DNA of 64,000 nucleotides, taken from assembly GCF_001954275.1 (NCBI RefSeq), contig NZ_MBEU01000030.1, positions 48,608 to 112,607 on the forward strand, read 5' to 3'. A program made the translations under genes and the position numbers. How positions within the stretch are numbered: the stretch's first letter is position 1; each line of letters begins with the position of its first letter. Under the pieces are notes generated by a model that was given only the letters and a program-made list of their open reading frames with translations, was not told the origin of the DNA and did no database searches. Source of the DNA: Mycobacterium sp. IS-836. GTDB taxonomy: Bacteria > Actinomycetota > Actinomycetes > Mycobacteriales > Mycobacteriaceae. Positions 34,226 through 45,000 of this stretch are shown here, in pieces.

Positions 34226-35821
34226 GTGACAGCTCCGATTTGGATGGCCCTACCGCCGGAAGTGCACTCCGCCCTGCTCAGCGGTGGCCCGGGGCCGGGG
34301 TCGCTGCTGGCGGCCGCGGGTGCGTGGGACTCGCTGAGTGGCGAATACGCCTCTGCGGCACAGGAACTCAGCACGCTGTTGGCCGGCGTGCAGGCGGGCG
34401 CATGGGAGGGCCCGAGCGCCGAGTCCTACGTGGCCGCCCACGCCCCCTATCTCGCATGGCTGACCCAGGCCAGCGCGAACAGCGCTGCGGCTGCCGCTCA
34501 GCATGAGACGGCGGCGACGTCCTACACCGCGGCGCTGGCTGCCATGCCGACACTGGCCGAGCTCGCCGCCAACCACGTCGTCCACGGAGTCTTGGTGGCG
34601 ACCAACTTCTTTGGGATCAACACCATCCCCATCGCCGTCAACGAGGCCGACTATGCGCGGATGTGGGTCCAGGCCGCCACCACGATGGCGACCTATCAAG
34701 GAGTATCCAGCGCGGCGTTGGCCGCGACGCCGCAAACCGCGCCCGCTCCGCAGATCGTGAAAAGCGATGCCTCGACCCAGGATTCGGGGGAGAACCCCTT
34801 CCCCGACCCCACCGTCGACAACCCGATCGATGACATCATCGCCAACATTCTGAAGAACTTCGGCATCAACTGGGACCCCGCCCACGCGATGGTGAATGGC
34901 ATTCCCTACGACGAATACACGAATCCGGGAGAACCGATCTACTGGGTCGTCCGCGCCCTCGAGCTCTTTGAGGACTTTCAGCAGTTTTTCGTCTACCTGC
35001 AGACAAATCCGGCGTTGGCCTTTCAGTACCTGGTCGCCCTCGAGATGTTCGACTGGCCGACCCACATCGCGCAGATCGCCAGCTTCCTGGGCACCCAGCC
35101 GGAATTGCTGGTGGTTCCCGCCCTCATCGTGGCGGCGCCCTTCGGGGCCCTGGGCGGTTTCGCGGGGCTCGCCGGGCTCGCCGCACTACCCGCGCCCGCG
35201 GTCGTGCCGGCACCGGCACCCGTCGCGGCCCCGCCCGCCTTGGTACCGGTGCTCGGATCGACTCCCATTGCCGCGCCCGCCGCGGCGGCTGCGCCGGCCC
35301 CGGCGCCCGCGCCCGCTCCCACGGCGAGCGCGGTGGCCAGCGCCGCGCCACCGTCGGCGCCGCCGGCCGCAACTGGGACGGCGTTCGTGCCCCCGTACGT
35401 CGTGGGGCCTCCCCGCATCGGACTCGGCACGGCAATCGGCGCCAGTGCCAGCTCGGGCGCCAAGAAGAAGGCTTCGGAGCCCGATGCCGCCGCGTTGGCC
35501 GCAGCGAGTGCGGCACGCGACGCGGCGCGGGCGCGGCGGCGCCAGCGGTCGCGACAACGTGGCCATAGCGACGAGTTCATGGACATGAACATCGACGTCG
35601 ACCCGGACTGGGATGCGTCGCCGCCGACCGCGGCGTCGGAACGGGGCGCCGGCAATCTGGGGTTCGCCGGCACCGCGCCCGGGCGGGCGGCCGCCGAGGC
35701 GGCGGGCTTGACCACCCTGGCCGGTGACGAATTCGATGGCGGCCCAAAGATGCCGATGCTGCCCGGCAGCTGGGACCCGCACCGGCGCGACGAGAACGGG
35801 CGCCACGACCCGTCGGCGTAG
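34226..35821 (+). CDS. PPE family protein (PPE3-like, PPW subfamily)
   Basis: A 531-residue PPE protein, likely an ESX-3 substrate exported as a PE/PPE dimer with EspG3 as chaperone. The PPE motif is at residues 10-12 (MALPPEVHS), the WxG-type turn is [10 protein letters not shown], and the conserved [17 protein letters not shown] follows. A hydrophobic Ala/Pro-rich middle region is followed by the GFAGT and PMLPGSW motifs of the PPW subfamily. GTG at 34226 with GAGGGG 5 nt upstream gives the canonical MTAPIWM start; another GTG 6 bp earlier overlaps that site. A Zur-type box precedes it. Corresponds to Rv0280. Confidence 0.9.
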   Translation: MTAPIWMALPPEVHSALLSGGPGPGSLLAAAGAWDSLSGEYASAAQELSTLLAGVQAGAWEGPSAESYVAAHAPYLAWLTQASANSAAAAAQHETAATSYTAALAAMPTLAELAANHVVHGVLVATNFFGINTIPIAVNEADYARMWVQAATTMATYQGVSSAALAATPQTAPAPQIVKSDASTQDSGENPFPDPTVDNPIDDIIANILKNFGINWDPAHAMVNGIPYDEYTNPGEPIYWVVRALELFEDFQQFFVYLQTNPALAFQYLVALEMFDWPTHIAQIASFLGTQPELLVVPALIVAAPFGALGGFAGLAGLAALPAPAVVPAPAPVAAPPALVPVLGSTPIAAPAAAAAPAPAPAPAPTASAVASAAPPSAPPAATGTAFVPPYVVGPPRIGLGTAIGASASSGAKKKASEPDAAALAAASAARDAARARRRQRSRQRGHSDEFMDMNIDVDPDWDASPPTAASERGAGNLGFAGTAPGRAAAEAAGLTTLAGDEFDGGPKMPMLPGSWDPHRRDENGRHDPSA

Positions 35822-35831
35822 TGTCGGTTGG

Positions 35832-36737
35832 GTGCGCAGCGAAGGCGATAGTTGGGATATCACAACAAGTGTCGGGTCGACGGCGTTGTTCGTGGCGACC
35901 GCGCGGGCGCTCGAGGCACAGAAGCCCGAGCCGCTGGTGGTCGACGAATATGCCGAGTTGTTTTGCCGCGCCGTCGGCGGCCCAGCGGCCGACGTTCTCG
36001 ACGGTAAGGCTCCCGATCACCCGCTGAAGACGGCGGAGTTCGGCCGGCATTTCGTCAACTTCCAGGGCGCTCGCACGAGGTACTTCGACGAATATTTCCG
36101 TCGGGCCGCCGACGCCGGCGTGCGGCAGATCGTCATCCTGGCCGCGGGACTGGACTCCCGCGCCTACCGGCTGGACTGGCCGGTCGGGACGACGATCTTC
36201 GAGTTGGACCGGCCCGAGGTCCTCGACTTCAAGCGTGAGGTGCTCACCAGCCACGGCGTGCAGCCGCGTGCCGAGCGCCGGGAGGTCGCTGTCGATCTGC
36301 GTGAGGACTGGGCACAAGCTTTGCGGGCCAGCGGCTTTGATCCGGCCAAGCCGTCGGCCTGGATTGCCGAGGGCCTGCTGATCTATCTCCCCGCCGACGC
36401 ACAGGAGCAGCTGTTCGCCGGCGTCGACGGCCTGGCAGGCCACGGCAGCCACGTCGCGGTCGAGGACGGGGCGCCGCTGCCGCCGGACGAGTTCGAGGCC
36501 GCGGTCGAGGAGGAACGCGCCGCCGCCGCCGAGGGCGACCAGCGCCTGTTTTTCCGGTTGGTCTACAACGAGCGGTGCGCGCCGGCCGACGAATGGTTCG
36601 GCGGGCGGGGCTGGACCGCGGTCGGCACGCCGCTGGCCGACTATCTGCGCGAAGTGGGCAGGCCGGTGCCCGAACCGGACACCGAATCCGGCCCGATGAT
36701 CGCCCGCAACACCCTGGTGAGTGCCGTCAAGGCCTGA
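35832..36737 (+). CDS. S-adenosylmethionine-dependent methyltransferase (Rv0281-like)
   Basis: A 301-residue class I methyltransferase of the leucine carboxyl methyltransferase-like (PPM1/LCM) family expanded in mycobacteria. SAM-binding segments are [14 protein letters not shown] and [12 protein letters not shown]; the family stretch [18 protein letters not shown] is intact. The substrate may be a carboxylate or hydroxyl on a lipid or protein and is unknown. GTG giving VRSEGDSWD is the start. It lies 10 bp after the PPE stop, so the two are probably cotranscribed. Confidence 0.88.
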   Translation: MRSEGDSWDITTSVGSTALFVATARALEAQKPEPLVVDEYAELFCRAVGGPAADVLDGKAPDHPLKTAEFGRHFVNFQGARTRYFDEYFRRAADAGVRQIVILAAGLDSRAYRLDWPVGTTIFELDRPEVLDFKREVLTSHGVQPRAERREVAVDLREDWAQALRASGFDPAKPSAWIAEGLLIYLPADAQEQLFAGVDGLAGHGSHVAVEDGAPLPPDEFEAAVEEERAAAAEGDQRLFFRLVYNERCAPADEWFGGRGWTAVGTPLADYLREVGRPVPEPDTESGPMIARNTLVSAVKA

Positions 36738-36880
36738 GGCCGCGCGAAGAATGTCCGATGAATCGGCCGCGGCCGGGAACTTTCCCGGGCCGCCGGCCGA
36801 CTACTAGCGGCGTGATGCTTGCGCCGCCTAACAGCCCAGGCGGCCGTTGATCTCACCCCCAGGGTCCCGGGAGGCCGCGA

Positions 36881-38365
36881 ATGACCGCGCCGGTTTGGAT
36901 GGCACTGCCACCGGAGGTCCACTCGACGCTGCTGAGCAGCGGGCCCGGGCCCGGCGCCCTGCTGGCGGCCAGCGGCGCGTGGAGTTCGTTGAGTGCCGCC
37001 TATGCCGAGACGGCAGACGAACTGACCGGAGTCTTGGCGGCGGTCCAGTCCGGCGCGTGGGAAGGCCCGAGCGCCGAGCAATATGTCAGCGCGCACGCGC
37101 CCTACCTCGCGTGGCTGACGCGGGCCAGCGCCGACAGCGCGGCGGCGGCCGCCCAGCACGACGTCGCGGCCACGGCCTACACCGCGGCGTTGGCCGCGAT
37201 GCCCACGCTGCCCGAGCTCGCCACCAACCACGCCGTGCATGCGGTACTGGTCGCCACCAACTTCTTCGGGATCAACACCATTCCGATCGCCGTCAACGAG
37301 GCCGACTACGCGCGCATGTGGGTCCAGGCGGCCACCACGATGACCACCTACCAAGCGGTGTCCACCGCGGCGGTGGCATCGGCACCGCAAACCGATCCGG
37401 CACCGGTCATCATGCACGCCGACGACGGCAGCGACGATGACGGCGGAATCGTCGACAACGATGGCGGTGACCCGACCCAGCTGAGCTGGTGGGTCAACCG
37501 CATCCTCGAGATATTCCAAACCATCGGAAGGGATTTGGAGGAATTTCAGACGGATCCGCTCGATGCGATAGAGGATTTGTTCCGCGACATTCCGTTGCTC
37601 ATCGCCGACGAATTCGAGCACCTCGGCGAGGCCCTGCAGACCTTCCCCCAGCTCGCGACGATTCCCTTCTTGGTACCGGCGGCAGTTGGGGCAGGCATCG
37701 CAAGTTTCGGCCTGCTGGCCGGGATCCAGCCCGACGTGGCCCCCGCCCCCGCCGCCGCGGTGCCCGCACCGCTGCCCCAAGCGCCCGGCGCGCCCGTGGT
37801 CACCGCCACCCCGGTCGTCAGCGCTCCCGCGGCGGCGGCCCCGGCGCCGTCCTCCACCCCGACGTCGGCGCCCGCGCCCGCGACCGCCCCGACAGCTGTA
37901 CCCCCACCCCCACCGCCGCCGCCGGTCACCGGTGTCGAGGCCGTCGCCTATCCCTACCTGGTCGGCGGTCCCACGATCGGGACGGACACCGGCCTGAGCA
38001 CGAGTGCGCGGCGGAAGGCGCCGGAGCCCGACGCAGCCTCGGCCGCTGCGGCGGCCGCAGCGTCAGCGCGCGGGGAGCGACGGGGGCGCCGGCGGCGGCG
38101 CGCAACGATGGACGACCATTACCGCGGCTACGAATTCATGGATCTGGACTCCGAACCGGGTGCGGATCGCGACGCGAGCCGGGAGAGCTCGACGGTGGCG
38201 TCCGAGCGTGGCGCGGGGGCACGGGGTTTCGCCGGAACGGCGCACAGGGAGACAGGCGCGGCCACGGGGTTAGCCACGCTCGCGGGTGACGAATTCGGCG
38301 ATGGGCCGGCGCTGCCGATGGTGCCCAGTACCTGGCAACCGGACGGACCGGAAGGCACAACCTAA
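36881..38365 (+). CDS. PPE family protein (second, PPW subfamily)
   Basis: A 494-residue PPE protein closely related to its neighbours at 34226 and 46380. It has [18 protein letters not shown] at the start, [10 protein letters not shown], the invariant [20 protein letters not shown], a Pro/Ala-rich middle with an eight-proline run, and the PPW ending GFAGT...PMVPSTW. ATG with GGGAGG 6 nt upstream. Wedged between the methyltransferase and eccA3, where I recall no PPE in H37Rv, so it looks like a local duplication. Expected to be an ESX-3 substrate. Confidence 0.9.
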   Translation: MTAPVWMALPPEVHSTLLSSGPGPGALLAASGAWSSLSAAYAETADELTGVLAAVQSGAWEGPSAEQYVSAHAPYLAWLTRASADSAAAAAQHDVAATAYTAALAAMPTLPELATNHAVHAVLVATNFFGINTIPIAVNEADYARMWVQAATTMTTYQAVSTAAVASAPQTDPAPVIMHADDGSDDDGGIVDNDGGDPTQLSWWVNRILEIFQTIGRDLEEFQTDPLDAIEDLFRDIPLLIADEFEHLGEALQTFPQLATIPFLVPAAVGAGIASFGLLAGIQPDVAPAPAAAVPAPLPQAPGAPVVTATPVVSAPAAAAPAPSSTPTSAPAPATAPTAVPPPPPPPPVTGVEAVAYPYLVGGPTIGTDTGLSTSARRKAPEPDAASAAAAAAASARGERRGRRRRRATMDDHYRGYEFMDLDSEPGADRDASRESSTVASERGAGARGFAGTAHRETGAATGLATLAGDEFGDGPALPMVPSTWQPDGPEGTT

Positions 38366-38377
38366 ATATTTTGCTAA

Positions 38378-38392
38378 TGAAAACCATTTTCA
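38378..38392. promoter_or_regulatory. Zur box upstream of the ESX-3 operon
   Basis: TGAAAACCATTTTCA is a perfect palindrome (6-bp arms, 3-bp centre) and an almost exact Zur consensus. It begins 13 bp after the PPE stop codon and 193 bp before the eccA3 start, consistent with the known zinc control of ESX-3. Confidence 0.8.
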
Positions 38393-38435
38393 GTAAGCTT
38401 GCCCTGCTTAGTAGGGCGCAACCGGAAGGGGGTCG

Positions 38436-38555
38436 ATGATGGTGCCGAATGCCCTGATCAATGGCCCCCGGACAGCGAGCTGTGCGGCGAATCAAGGGAG
38501 CGCAGAAGCCTCGACAGTTAGCTTATGCAATGCTAACTTCAGGCGGTCAGGTTAG
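38436..38555 (+). CDS. Candidate 39-residue leader peptide between Zur and IdeR boxes
   Basis: A 39-residue open frame opening MMVPNALING, with two Cys and no known motif. It has a strong Shine-Dalgarno-like GGAAGGGGG ending 4 nt before the first ATG. It lies 44 bp after the Zur box, contains the IdeR box within its coding sequence, and ends 29 bp before eccA3. If transcribed from the Zur-controlled promoter it would be a leader peptide; it may equally be chance. Unverified. Confidence 0.3.
   Translation: MMVPNALINGPRTASCAANQGSAEASTVSLCNANFRRSG
38518..38536. promoter_or_regulatory. IdeR box upstream of eccA3
   Basis: TTAGCTTATGCAATGCTAA matches the 19-bp IdeR consensus TTAGGTTAGGCTAACCTAA at 14 positions and is near-palindromic. 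A half-site AGGTTAGG follows at 38549. It lies 48 bp before the eccA3 GTG. Iron-loaded IdeR would repress ESX-3. Confidence 0.7.
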
Positions 38556-38584
38556 GGGAGGCTCACAAATGCGAGGAAGCTGCC

Positions 38585-40438
38585 GTGGAACGCGGTGACA
38601 CGGGGATGCTGACGGCTCGGCCCGCCAATTCCCGGCCCGACGGCAGGGTAGACGCCGACATCGTCAGCCGGTTTGCCACGTGCTGCCGGGCGCTTGGCAT
38701 CTCTATCTATGAACGGCAGCGTCCCGCCGACCTGGTGGCCGCGCGTTCGGGTTTCACGGCGCTGACCCGGATCGCTCACGAGCAGTGCGACGCGTGGACG
38801 GGGCTGGCCGCCGCCGGCGACCTGTCCCTCCGGGTGCTGGACGCGGTGTGGCGCACGGCGCGCACCGCAGGGGTGTTGCAGCGTGAGGTGGAGTTGGCGC
38901 CCGGGGAGTTGGGCTTCCGCTACGACACCGGCCTGTATTTGCAGTTCCGCGCGACGGACCCGGACGATTTCGCCCTCGCCTACGCGGCGGCCCTGGCGGA
39001 GGCCGGGAAATTCGCCGATGCCGACAAGTTGGTTTCGGCCGTCATCGAGCGCCGCCCGAGTTGGCGTGAGGCCCGCTGGGTCTCGGTGGTGGTCAACTAC
39101 CGCGCCGCGCGTTGGTCGGACGTCGTCAAGCTCTTGACGCCGATCGTCAACGACGCCGACCTCGACGAGGCCTTCTCCCACGCGGCGAAGATCACCCTGG
39201 GCACCGCGCTGGCCCGGCTGGGCATGTTCGCGCCGGCCCTGTCGTATCTCGAGGAACCCGAGGGTCCCGTCGCGGTGGCGGCGCTCGACGGCGCACTGGC
39301 CAAAGCGCTGGTGCTTCGGGCCCACGTCGACGAGGAGTCGGCGGCCGAAGTGCTGCAGGATCTGTACGCGGCGCACCCGGAGAACGAGCAAGTCGAACAA
39401 GCCTTGTCCGACACCAGTTTTGGAATCGTCACCACCACCGCGGCCCGGATCGAAGCCCGCACCGACCCATGGGATCCGGACACCGAGCCCAGCCCCGGCG
39501 ATTTCGTCGACCCCGGGGCGCAGGAGCGCAAGCGCGTGCTGCTCCACGAGGCCGAACGCGAACTCGATGAATTCATCGGCCTGGACAAGGTCAAGGACCA
39601 GGTGGCCCGGTTGAAGAGCGCGGTGGCCATGGAGCTGGTGCGCAAGCAGCGCGGGCTCGAGGTCGCGCAGCGCACCCATCACCTGGTCTTCACCGGGCCG
39701 CCGGGAACCGGCAAGACCACCATCGCCCGGGTGGTGGCCAAAATCTATTGCGGCCTAGGCCTTTTGAAGCGGGAAAACATCAAGGAAGTGCACCGTGCCG
39801 ACCTCATCGGCCAGCACATCGGAGAGACCGAGGCCAAGACCAACGCGATCATCGACAGCGCACTGGACGGGGTGCTGTTCCTCGACGAGGCTTACGCGTT
39901 GGTTGCCACCGGTGCCAAGAACGACTTCGGCCTGGTGGCCATCGATACCCTGCTGGCGCGGATGGAGAACGACCGAGACCGTTTGGTGGTCATCGTCGCC
40001 GGCTACCGCGCCGACCTGGATCGGTTCCTTGACACCAACCAGGGTCTGCGGTCGCGCTTCACCCGCAGCATCGACTTCCCGTCATACAAACCGGCTGAGT
40101 TGATCGAGATCGCCAACTTCATGGCCGCCAAGCGCGACAGCGCGTTCGACCAGGCCGCGCTGCAGGATCTCGAGGCATTGTTCGCGCATCTGGCCGACTC
40201 CTCGAAACCGGACGCCGCCGGCGTCGAACGGCGCGGCCTGGATATCGCAGGCAACGGCCGCTTCGTGCGCAACGTGGTCGAGAAGTCCGAAGAGGAACGC
40301 GAATTCCGGCTAGACCACTCCGAGCACGCCGAGACCGGCGAGTTCACCGATGAGGAGCTGATGACGATCACCGCCGAGGACGTGCGCAATTCGGTTGAGC
40401 CGCTGCTGCAAGGGCTCGGTCTGCAGGAGCCGGCATGA
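38585..40438 (+). CDS. eccA3: ESX-3 cytosolic AAA+ ATPase EccA3
   Basis: A 617-residue cytosolic ATPase of the CbxX/CfqX type. The N-terminal TPR-like helical domain (about 1-300) recognises substrates. The AAA+ domain has Walker A GPPGTGKT at 371-378, Walker B LFLDEAYAL with Asp434/Glu435, and arginine-rich GLRSRFTRSIDFPSY. It helps release EspG3 from PE/PPE substrates. GTG start with GAGGAAG just upstream. Controlled by the Zur and IdeR boxes. Overlaps eccB3 by 4 bp. Orthologous to Rv0282. Confidence 0.96.
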   Translation: MERGDTGMLTARPANSRPDGRVDADIVSRFATCCRALGISIYERQRPADLVAARSGFTALTRIAHEQCDAWTGLAAAGDLSLRVLDAVWRTARTAGVLQREVELAPGELGFRYDTGLYLQFRATDPDDFALAYAAALAEAGKFADADKLVSAVIERRPSWREARWVSVVVNYRAARWSDVVKLLTPIVNDADLDEAFSHAAKITLGTALARLGMFAPALSYLEEPEGPVAVAALDGALAKALVLRAHVDEESAAEVLQDLYAAHPENEQVEQALSDTSFGIVTTTAARIEARTDPWDPDTEPSPGDFVDPGAQERKRVLLHEAERELDEFIGLDKVKDQVARLKSAVAMELVRKQRGLEVAQRTHHLVFTGPPGTGKTTIARVVAKIYCGLGLLKRENIKEVHRADLIGQHIGETEAKTNAIIDSALDGVLFLDEAYALVATGAKNDFGLVAIDTLLARMENDRDRLVVIVAGYRADLDRFLDTNQGLRSRFTRSIDFPSYKPAELIEIANFMAAKRDSAFDQAALQDLEALFAHLADSSKPDAAGVERRGLDIAGNGRFVRNVVEKSEEEREFRLDHSEHAETGEFTDEELMTITAEDVRNSVEPLLQGLGLQEPA

Positions 40439-42072
40439 CCAACCCGGAGCCACCGGACGAGCGGCGTTCGTTCTCCTCGCGAACCCCCGTCAACGAGAAC
40501 CCCGACCAGGTGGTCTACCGCCGCGGCTTCGTCACCCGTCATCAGGTGACCGGCTGGCGTTTCGTGATGCGCCGCATCGCCTCCGGAATTGCCTTGCACG
40601 ACACCAGAATGCTCGTCGACCCGCTGCGCACCCAGTCGCGCGCGGTGCTGATGGGCGTCCTGATTCTGGCCACCGGCCTGGTGGGCTGTTTCGTGTTCTC
40701 GTTGATCCGGCCCAACGGTCAGGTGGGCAACAACGCGGTCCTTGCCGACCGCTCCACCGCCGCGCTGTACGTGCGGGTCGGTGACGACCTGCACCCGGTG
40801 CTCAACCTGACGTCGGCCCGGCTGATCGTCGGCCATCCGGTGAACCCCACCACCGTGAAAAGCAGTGAGCTGGACCGGTTTCCGCGGGGCAACCTGATCG
40901 GCATTCCGGGCGCCCCGGAACGCATGGTGCAGAACGCCTCGCACGACGCGAACTGGACGGTGTGCGACGCGGTCAGCGAGCCTGCCCAAGGCGGACACGC
41001 CGCCCACAGCACCGGTGTCACCGTAATGGCCGGCCCCCCCGACAGTCGGGGCGCTCGGGCGGCGACGCTCGGATCCGGTCAGGCGGTCCTGGTCGACTTC
41101 GCCAGCGACAAGGGCAGCAGCACCTGGCTGCTGTGGGACGGCCGGCGCAGCCAGCTCGACCTGACCAACCACGCGGTCACCAACGCCCTGGGCTTGGGTG
41201 CCTCCGACCTGCCCGCGCCGCGGCCCATCGCCGCCGGGTTGTTCAATGCGATCCCCGAAGCTCCGTCCCTGACGGCGCCGGGCATCCCGAATGCCGGTGC
41301 GCCCGCGAACTTCGGCGTCCCCGCCCCGATCGGCGCCGTGGTGGTGTCGTACGCCCTGGAGCAGAGCCCGTCGGGCGCGGCGCGATACTACGCCGTATTG
41401 CCCGACGGCCTGCAGCCGATCTCGCCGGTGCTCGCCGCGATCCTGCGCAACACCAATTCCTATGGCCTGGACCAACCTCCGCGGATCGGCGCAGACCAAG
41501 TGGCGAAGCTCCCGGTCTCGCGGATGCTGGACACCACGCGCTATCCCGACCGCCAGATCGCCCTCGTCGACGCGTCCAAGAACCCCGTCACTTGTGCGTA
41601 CTGGAGCAAACCGGCCGGCGCCGCCACCAGCTCGTTGAGCCTGCTCTCCGGCTCGGCGCTGCCGGTGCCCGACGCGGTGCGCACCCTCGACCTGATCGGC
41701 GGCGGTTCCCCAGCGACAGCCACCCGGGTCGCGCTGGCGCCCGGCACCGGCTACTTCACGCAGACCGTGGGCGGCGGCCCGACGTCGCCGGGCACCGGGG
41801 CATTGTTCTGGGTCTCCGACACCGGGGTGCGCTACGGAATCGACAACGAGGCGGACAGCGCGACCGGAGCCGCCGGACACGGCAAAACCGTTGAAGCTCT
41901 TGGCCTCAACGCGCCCGCAATCCCCATCCCCTGGTCGATGCTGTCGCTGTTCGCGAACGGCCCGACGCTATCGCGCGCCGACGCGCTGCTCGCCCACGAC
42001 GGCTTGCCACCCGACAGCAGGCCCGGCCGGCCGGCTGCTGCTGAACGGGGAGCCGAAGGAGAACCCCGATGA
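40435..42072 (+). CDS. eccB3: ESX-3 membrane component EccB3
   Basis: A 545-residue single-pass membrane protein. A short cytosolic N-terminus ([20 protein letters not shown]) is followed by one transmembrane helix at about 64-86 ([20 protein letters not shown]) and a large periplasmic domain of repeat type. It is part of the EccBCDE pore complex and is thought to order its periplasmic side. ATG overlaps the eccA3 stop (ATGA) and its own stop overlaps eccC3, so translation is coupled. Orthologous to Rv0283. Confidence 0.96.
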   Translation: MTNPEPPDERRSFSSRTPVNENPDQVVYRRGFVTRHQVTGWRFVMRRIASGIALHDTRMLVDPLRTQSRAVLMGVLILATGLVGCFVFSLIRPNGQVGNNAVLADRSTAALYVRVGDDLHPVLNLTSARLIVGHPVNPTTVKSSELDRFPRGNLIGIPGAPERMVQNASHDANWTVCDAVSEPAQGGHAAHSTGVTVMAGPPDSRGARAATLGSGQAVLVDFASDKGSSTWLLWDGRRSQLDLTNHAVTNALGLGASDLPAPRPIAAGLFNAIPEAPSLTAPGIPNAGAPANFGVPAPIGAVVVSYALEQSPSGAARYYAVLPDGLQPISPVLAAILRNTNSYGLDQPPRIGADQVAKLPVSRMLDTTRYPDRQIALVDASKNPVTCAYWSKPAGAATSSLSLLSGSALPVPDAVRTLDLIGGGSPATATRVALAPGTGYFTQTVGGGPTSPGTGALFWVSDTGVRYGIDNEADSATGAAGHGKTVEALGLNAPAIPIPWSMLSLFANGPTLSRADALLAHDGLPPDSRPGRPAAAERGAEGEPR

Positions 42073-45000
42073 GCCGACTGATCTTCGAAGCCCGGCGCAG
42101 GCTGGCACCGCCAAGCACCCGCAAGGGCAGCATCAGCATCGAGCCGCCGCCCGAGCTGCCCCGGGTGATTCCGCCCTCGATGCTGCGGCGGGCGATGCCT
42201 GTCGTGATCGTGATGCTGATCGTCGGCATGGTCGTCGCGTTGTTCGCCACCGGGATGCGGGTGATCTCGCCGCAGACCCTGTTCTTCCCGTTCGTGTTGC
42301 TGCTGGCGGCCACCGCGATGTACCGCGGCACCGGCAACAAGACCCGCACCGAAGAGGTCGACGCCGAACGAGCCGACTACCTGCGCTACCTGTCGGTGGT
42401 GCGGGACAACATCCGCACCCAGGCCGCCGAGCAACGCGCGGCCGCCCTGTGGTCCCACCCGGACCCCACCACCCTCTCAACGGTGCCCGGATCGCGCCGT
42501 CAGTGGGAGCGTGACCCGCACGACGCCGACTTCCTGGTGGTGCGGGCCGGCCGGCACGAGGCGCCGCTGGCCACCGCGCTGCGGGTCAAGGACACCGCCG
42601 ACGAGATCGATCTGGAACCGGTGTCGCACAGCGCTCTACGCAGCCTGCTCGACACCCAGCGCACCGTTCGCGACGTGCCGACCGGAATCGACCTGACGAA
42701 GGTCTCGCGGATCACCGTGCTGGGAGAGGCCGACGAGGTCCGGGCGGCGTTGCGCGCCTGGATCGCTCAGGCCGTGACGTGGCACGACCCGACCGTGCTC
42801 GGGGTGGCACTGGCGAGCCGCGACCCGGAGGGCCGCGACTGGTCCTGGCTGAAGTGGTTGCCGCACGTCGACATTCCCGGCGAGTTCGACGGCGTCGGGC
42901 CGGCGCGTTACCTGTCGAGCAAACCCGACGAGCTGATCGCGCTGCTGGGACCGGCCCTTGTCGATCGCCCGGCCTTCACCGGCGGGGCCGCAGATGCCTC
43001 GCGCCATCTGCTGATCGTCGTCGACGATCCCGACTTCGACGTGAACGCCTCGACGCTGGCCCTGGGCCGGGCGGGGGTCACGGTCGTGCAGTGCTCCGAC
43101 ACGCCGCCGCATCGCGAACAGTATTCGGACCCCGAAAAGCCGATCCTGCGCGTGGCGGGCGGCGCCATCGACCGCTGGCAGACCGGCGGCTGGCAGCGCT
43201 ATATCGACGCCGCCGATCAACTCAGCGCGGACGACGCCGCCCACCTGGCCCGTCAGTTGTCGCGGTGGGATTCCAACCCCACCCACACTGGGCTGCGCTC
43301 GGCGGCGACCCGCGGCGCGACCTTCAGCACGCTGCTGGGCATCCCGGATGCGTCGCAGCTGGACGTGCCGACGCTGTGGGCGCCGCGCCGGCGCGACGAC
43401 GAGTTGCGCGTGCCGATCGGTGTCACCGCGACTGGTGAGCCGCTGTTCTTCGACCTCAAGGACGAGGCCGAGGGCGGCATGGGCCCGCACGGCCTGATGA
43501 TCGGTATGACCGGCTCCGGGAAGTCGCAGACCCTGATGTCGATTCTGTTGTCGCTGTTGACGACTCACTCGGCGGACCGGTTGATCGTCATCTACGCCGA
43601 CTTCAAGGGCGAGGCCGGCGCGGACAGTTTCCGCAACTTCCCGCAGGTCGTCGCGGTGATCTCGAACATGGCCGAGAAGAAGTCGCTCGCCGACCGGTTC
43701 GCCGATACGTTGCGCGGCGAGGTGGCGCGCCGCGAGTCACTGCTGCGCGAGGCCGGCCGTCAGGTTCAGGGCAGCGCGTTCAACTCGGTCGTCGAGTATG
43801 AGAACGCCATCGCCGCCGGGCATGACTTGCCGCCGATCCCAACGCTGTTCGTGGTCGCCGACGAGTTCACCCTCATGCTGGCCGATCATCCGGAATACGC
43901 GGAGCTGTTCGACTACGTGGCACGCAAGGGCCGCTCGTTCCGCATCCACATACTGTTCGCGTCCCAGACGCTGGACGTGGGCAAGATCAAAGACATCGAC
44001 AAGAACACCTCGTACCGAATCGGGTTGAAGGTGGCCAGTCCCAGCGTTTCTCGCCAGATCATCGGCGTGGAGGACGCTTACCACATCGAGTCGGGCAAGG
44101 AGCACAAGGGCGTGGGCTTCCTGGTGCCCGCCCCCGGCGCGGCCCCGATCAAATTCCGCAGCACCTATGTCGACGGAATTTACGATCCGCCACAAACGGC
44201 CAAAGCGCTTGTGGTGCAGTCAGTTCCCGAGCCGAAGCTGTTCACCGCGGCGCGGGTGGAGCCGGATCAGACAACAGTGATCTCCGACGCCGCGGACGAG
44301 GAGACGACCGGGCCGCCACGCAAGCTGATCGCGACGATCGGCGAACAGCTGGCACGCTATGGGCCGCGGGCGCCGCAGCTTTGGCTGCCGCCGCTCGACG
44401 AACCCATCCCGCTCACCGCGGCGCTGGCCCGGGCCGGGATACCGCAACGGGAGTGGCGTTGGCCGCTGGGCGAGATCGACAAACCGTTCGAGATGCGCCG
44501 CGACCCATTGGTGTTCGACGCGACCTCGTCGGCCGGGAACATGGTCATCCACGGCGGTGCCAAGTCCGGCAAATCGACCGCGCTGCAGACGTTCATCATG
44601 TCGGCTGCGAGCCTGCACTCGCCGCGCGAGGTCACGTTCTATTGCCTGGACTACGGCGGCGGGCAGCTGCGGGCGCTGGAGGACCTGGCGCATGTCGGCA
44701 GCGTCGCGTCGGCGCTGGAGCCCGAACGCATCCGCCGCACCTTCGGCGAACTCGAGCAGCTGCTGCTGTCTCGTCAGCGGAGAGAGGTGTTCCGGGACAG
44801 GTACGGCTCGGCGCCTGACGACGGCTTCGGCGAGGTGTTCCTGATCATCGACAACCTCTACGCTTTCGGCCGCGACAACACCGACCAGTTCAACACCCGG
44901 AATCCGTTGCTGGCCAAGGTAACCGAACTGGTCAACGTCGGGCTGGCGTACGGCATCCACGTGATCATCACCACGCCGAGCTGGCTGGAGGTGCCGCTGG

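Noticed and set aside
40003..41880. 625-codon open frame opposite eccA3/eccB3
   Set aside because: Shadow of the ESX-3 coding strand; no motif and no ribosome-binding site.
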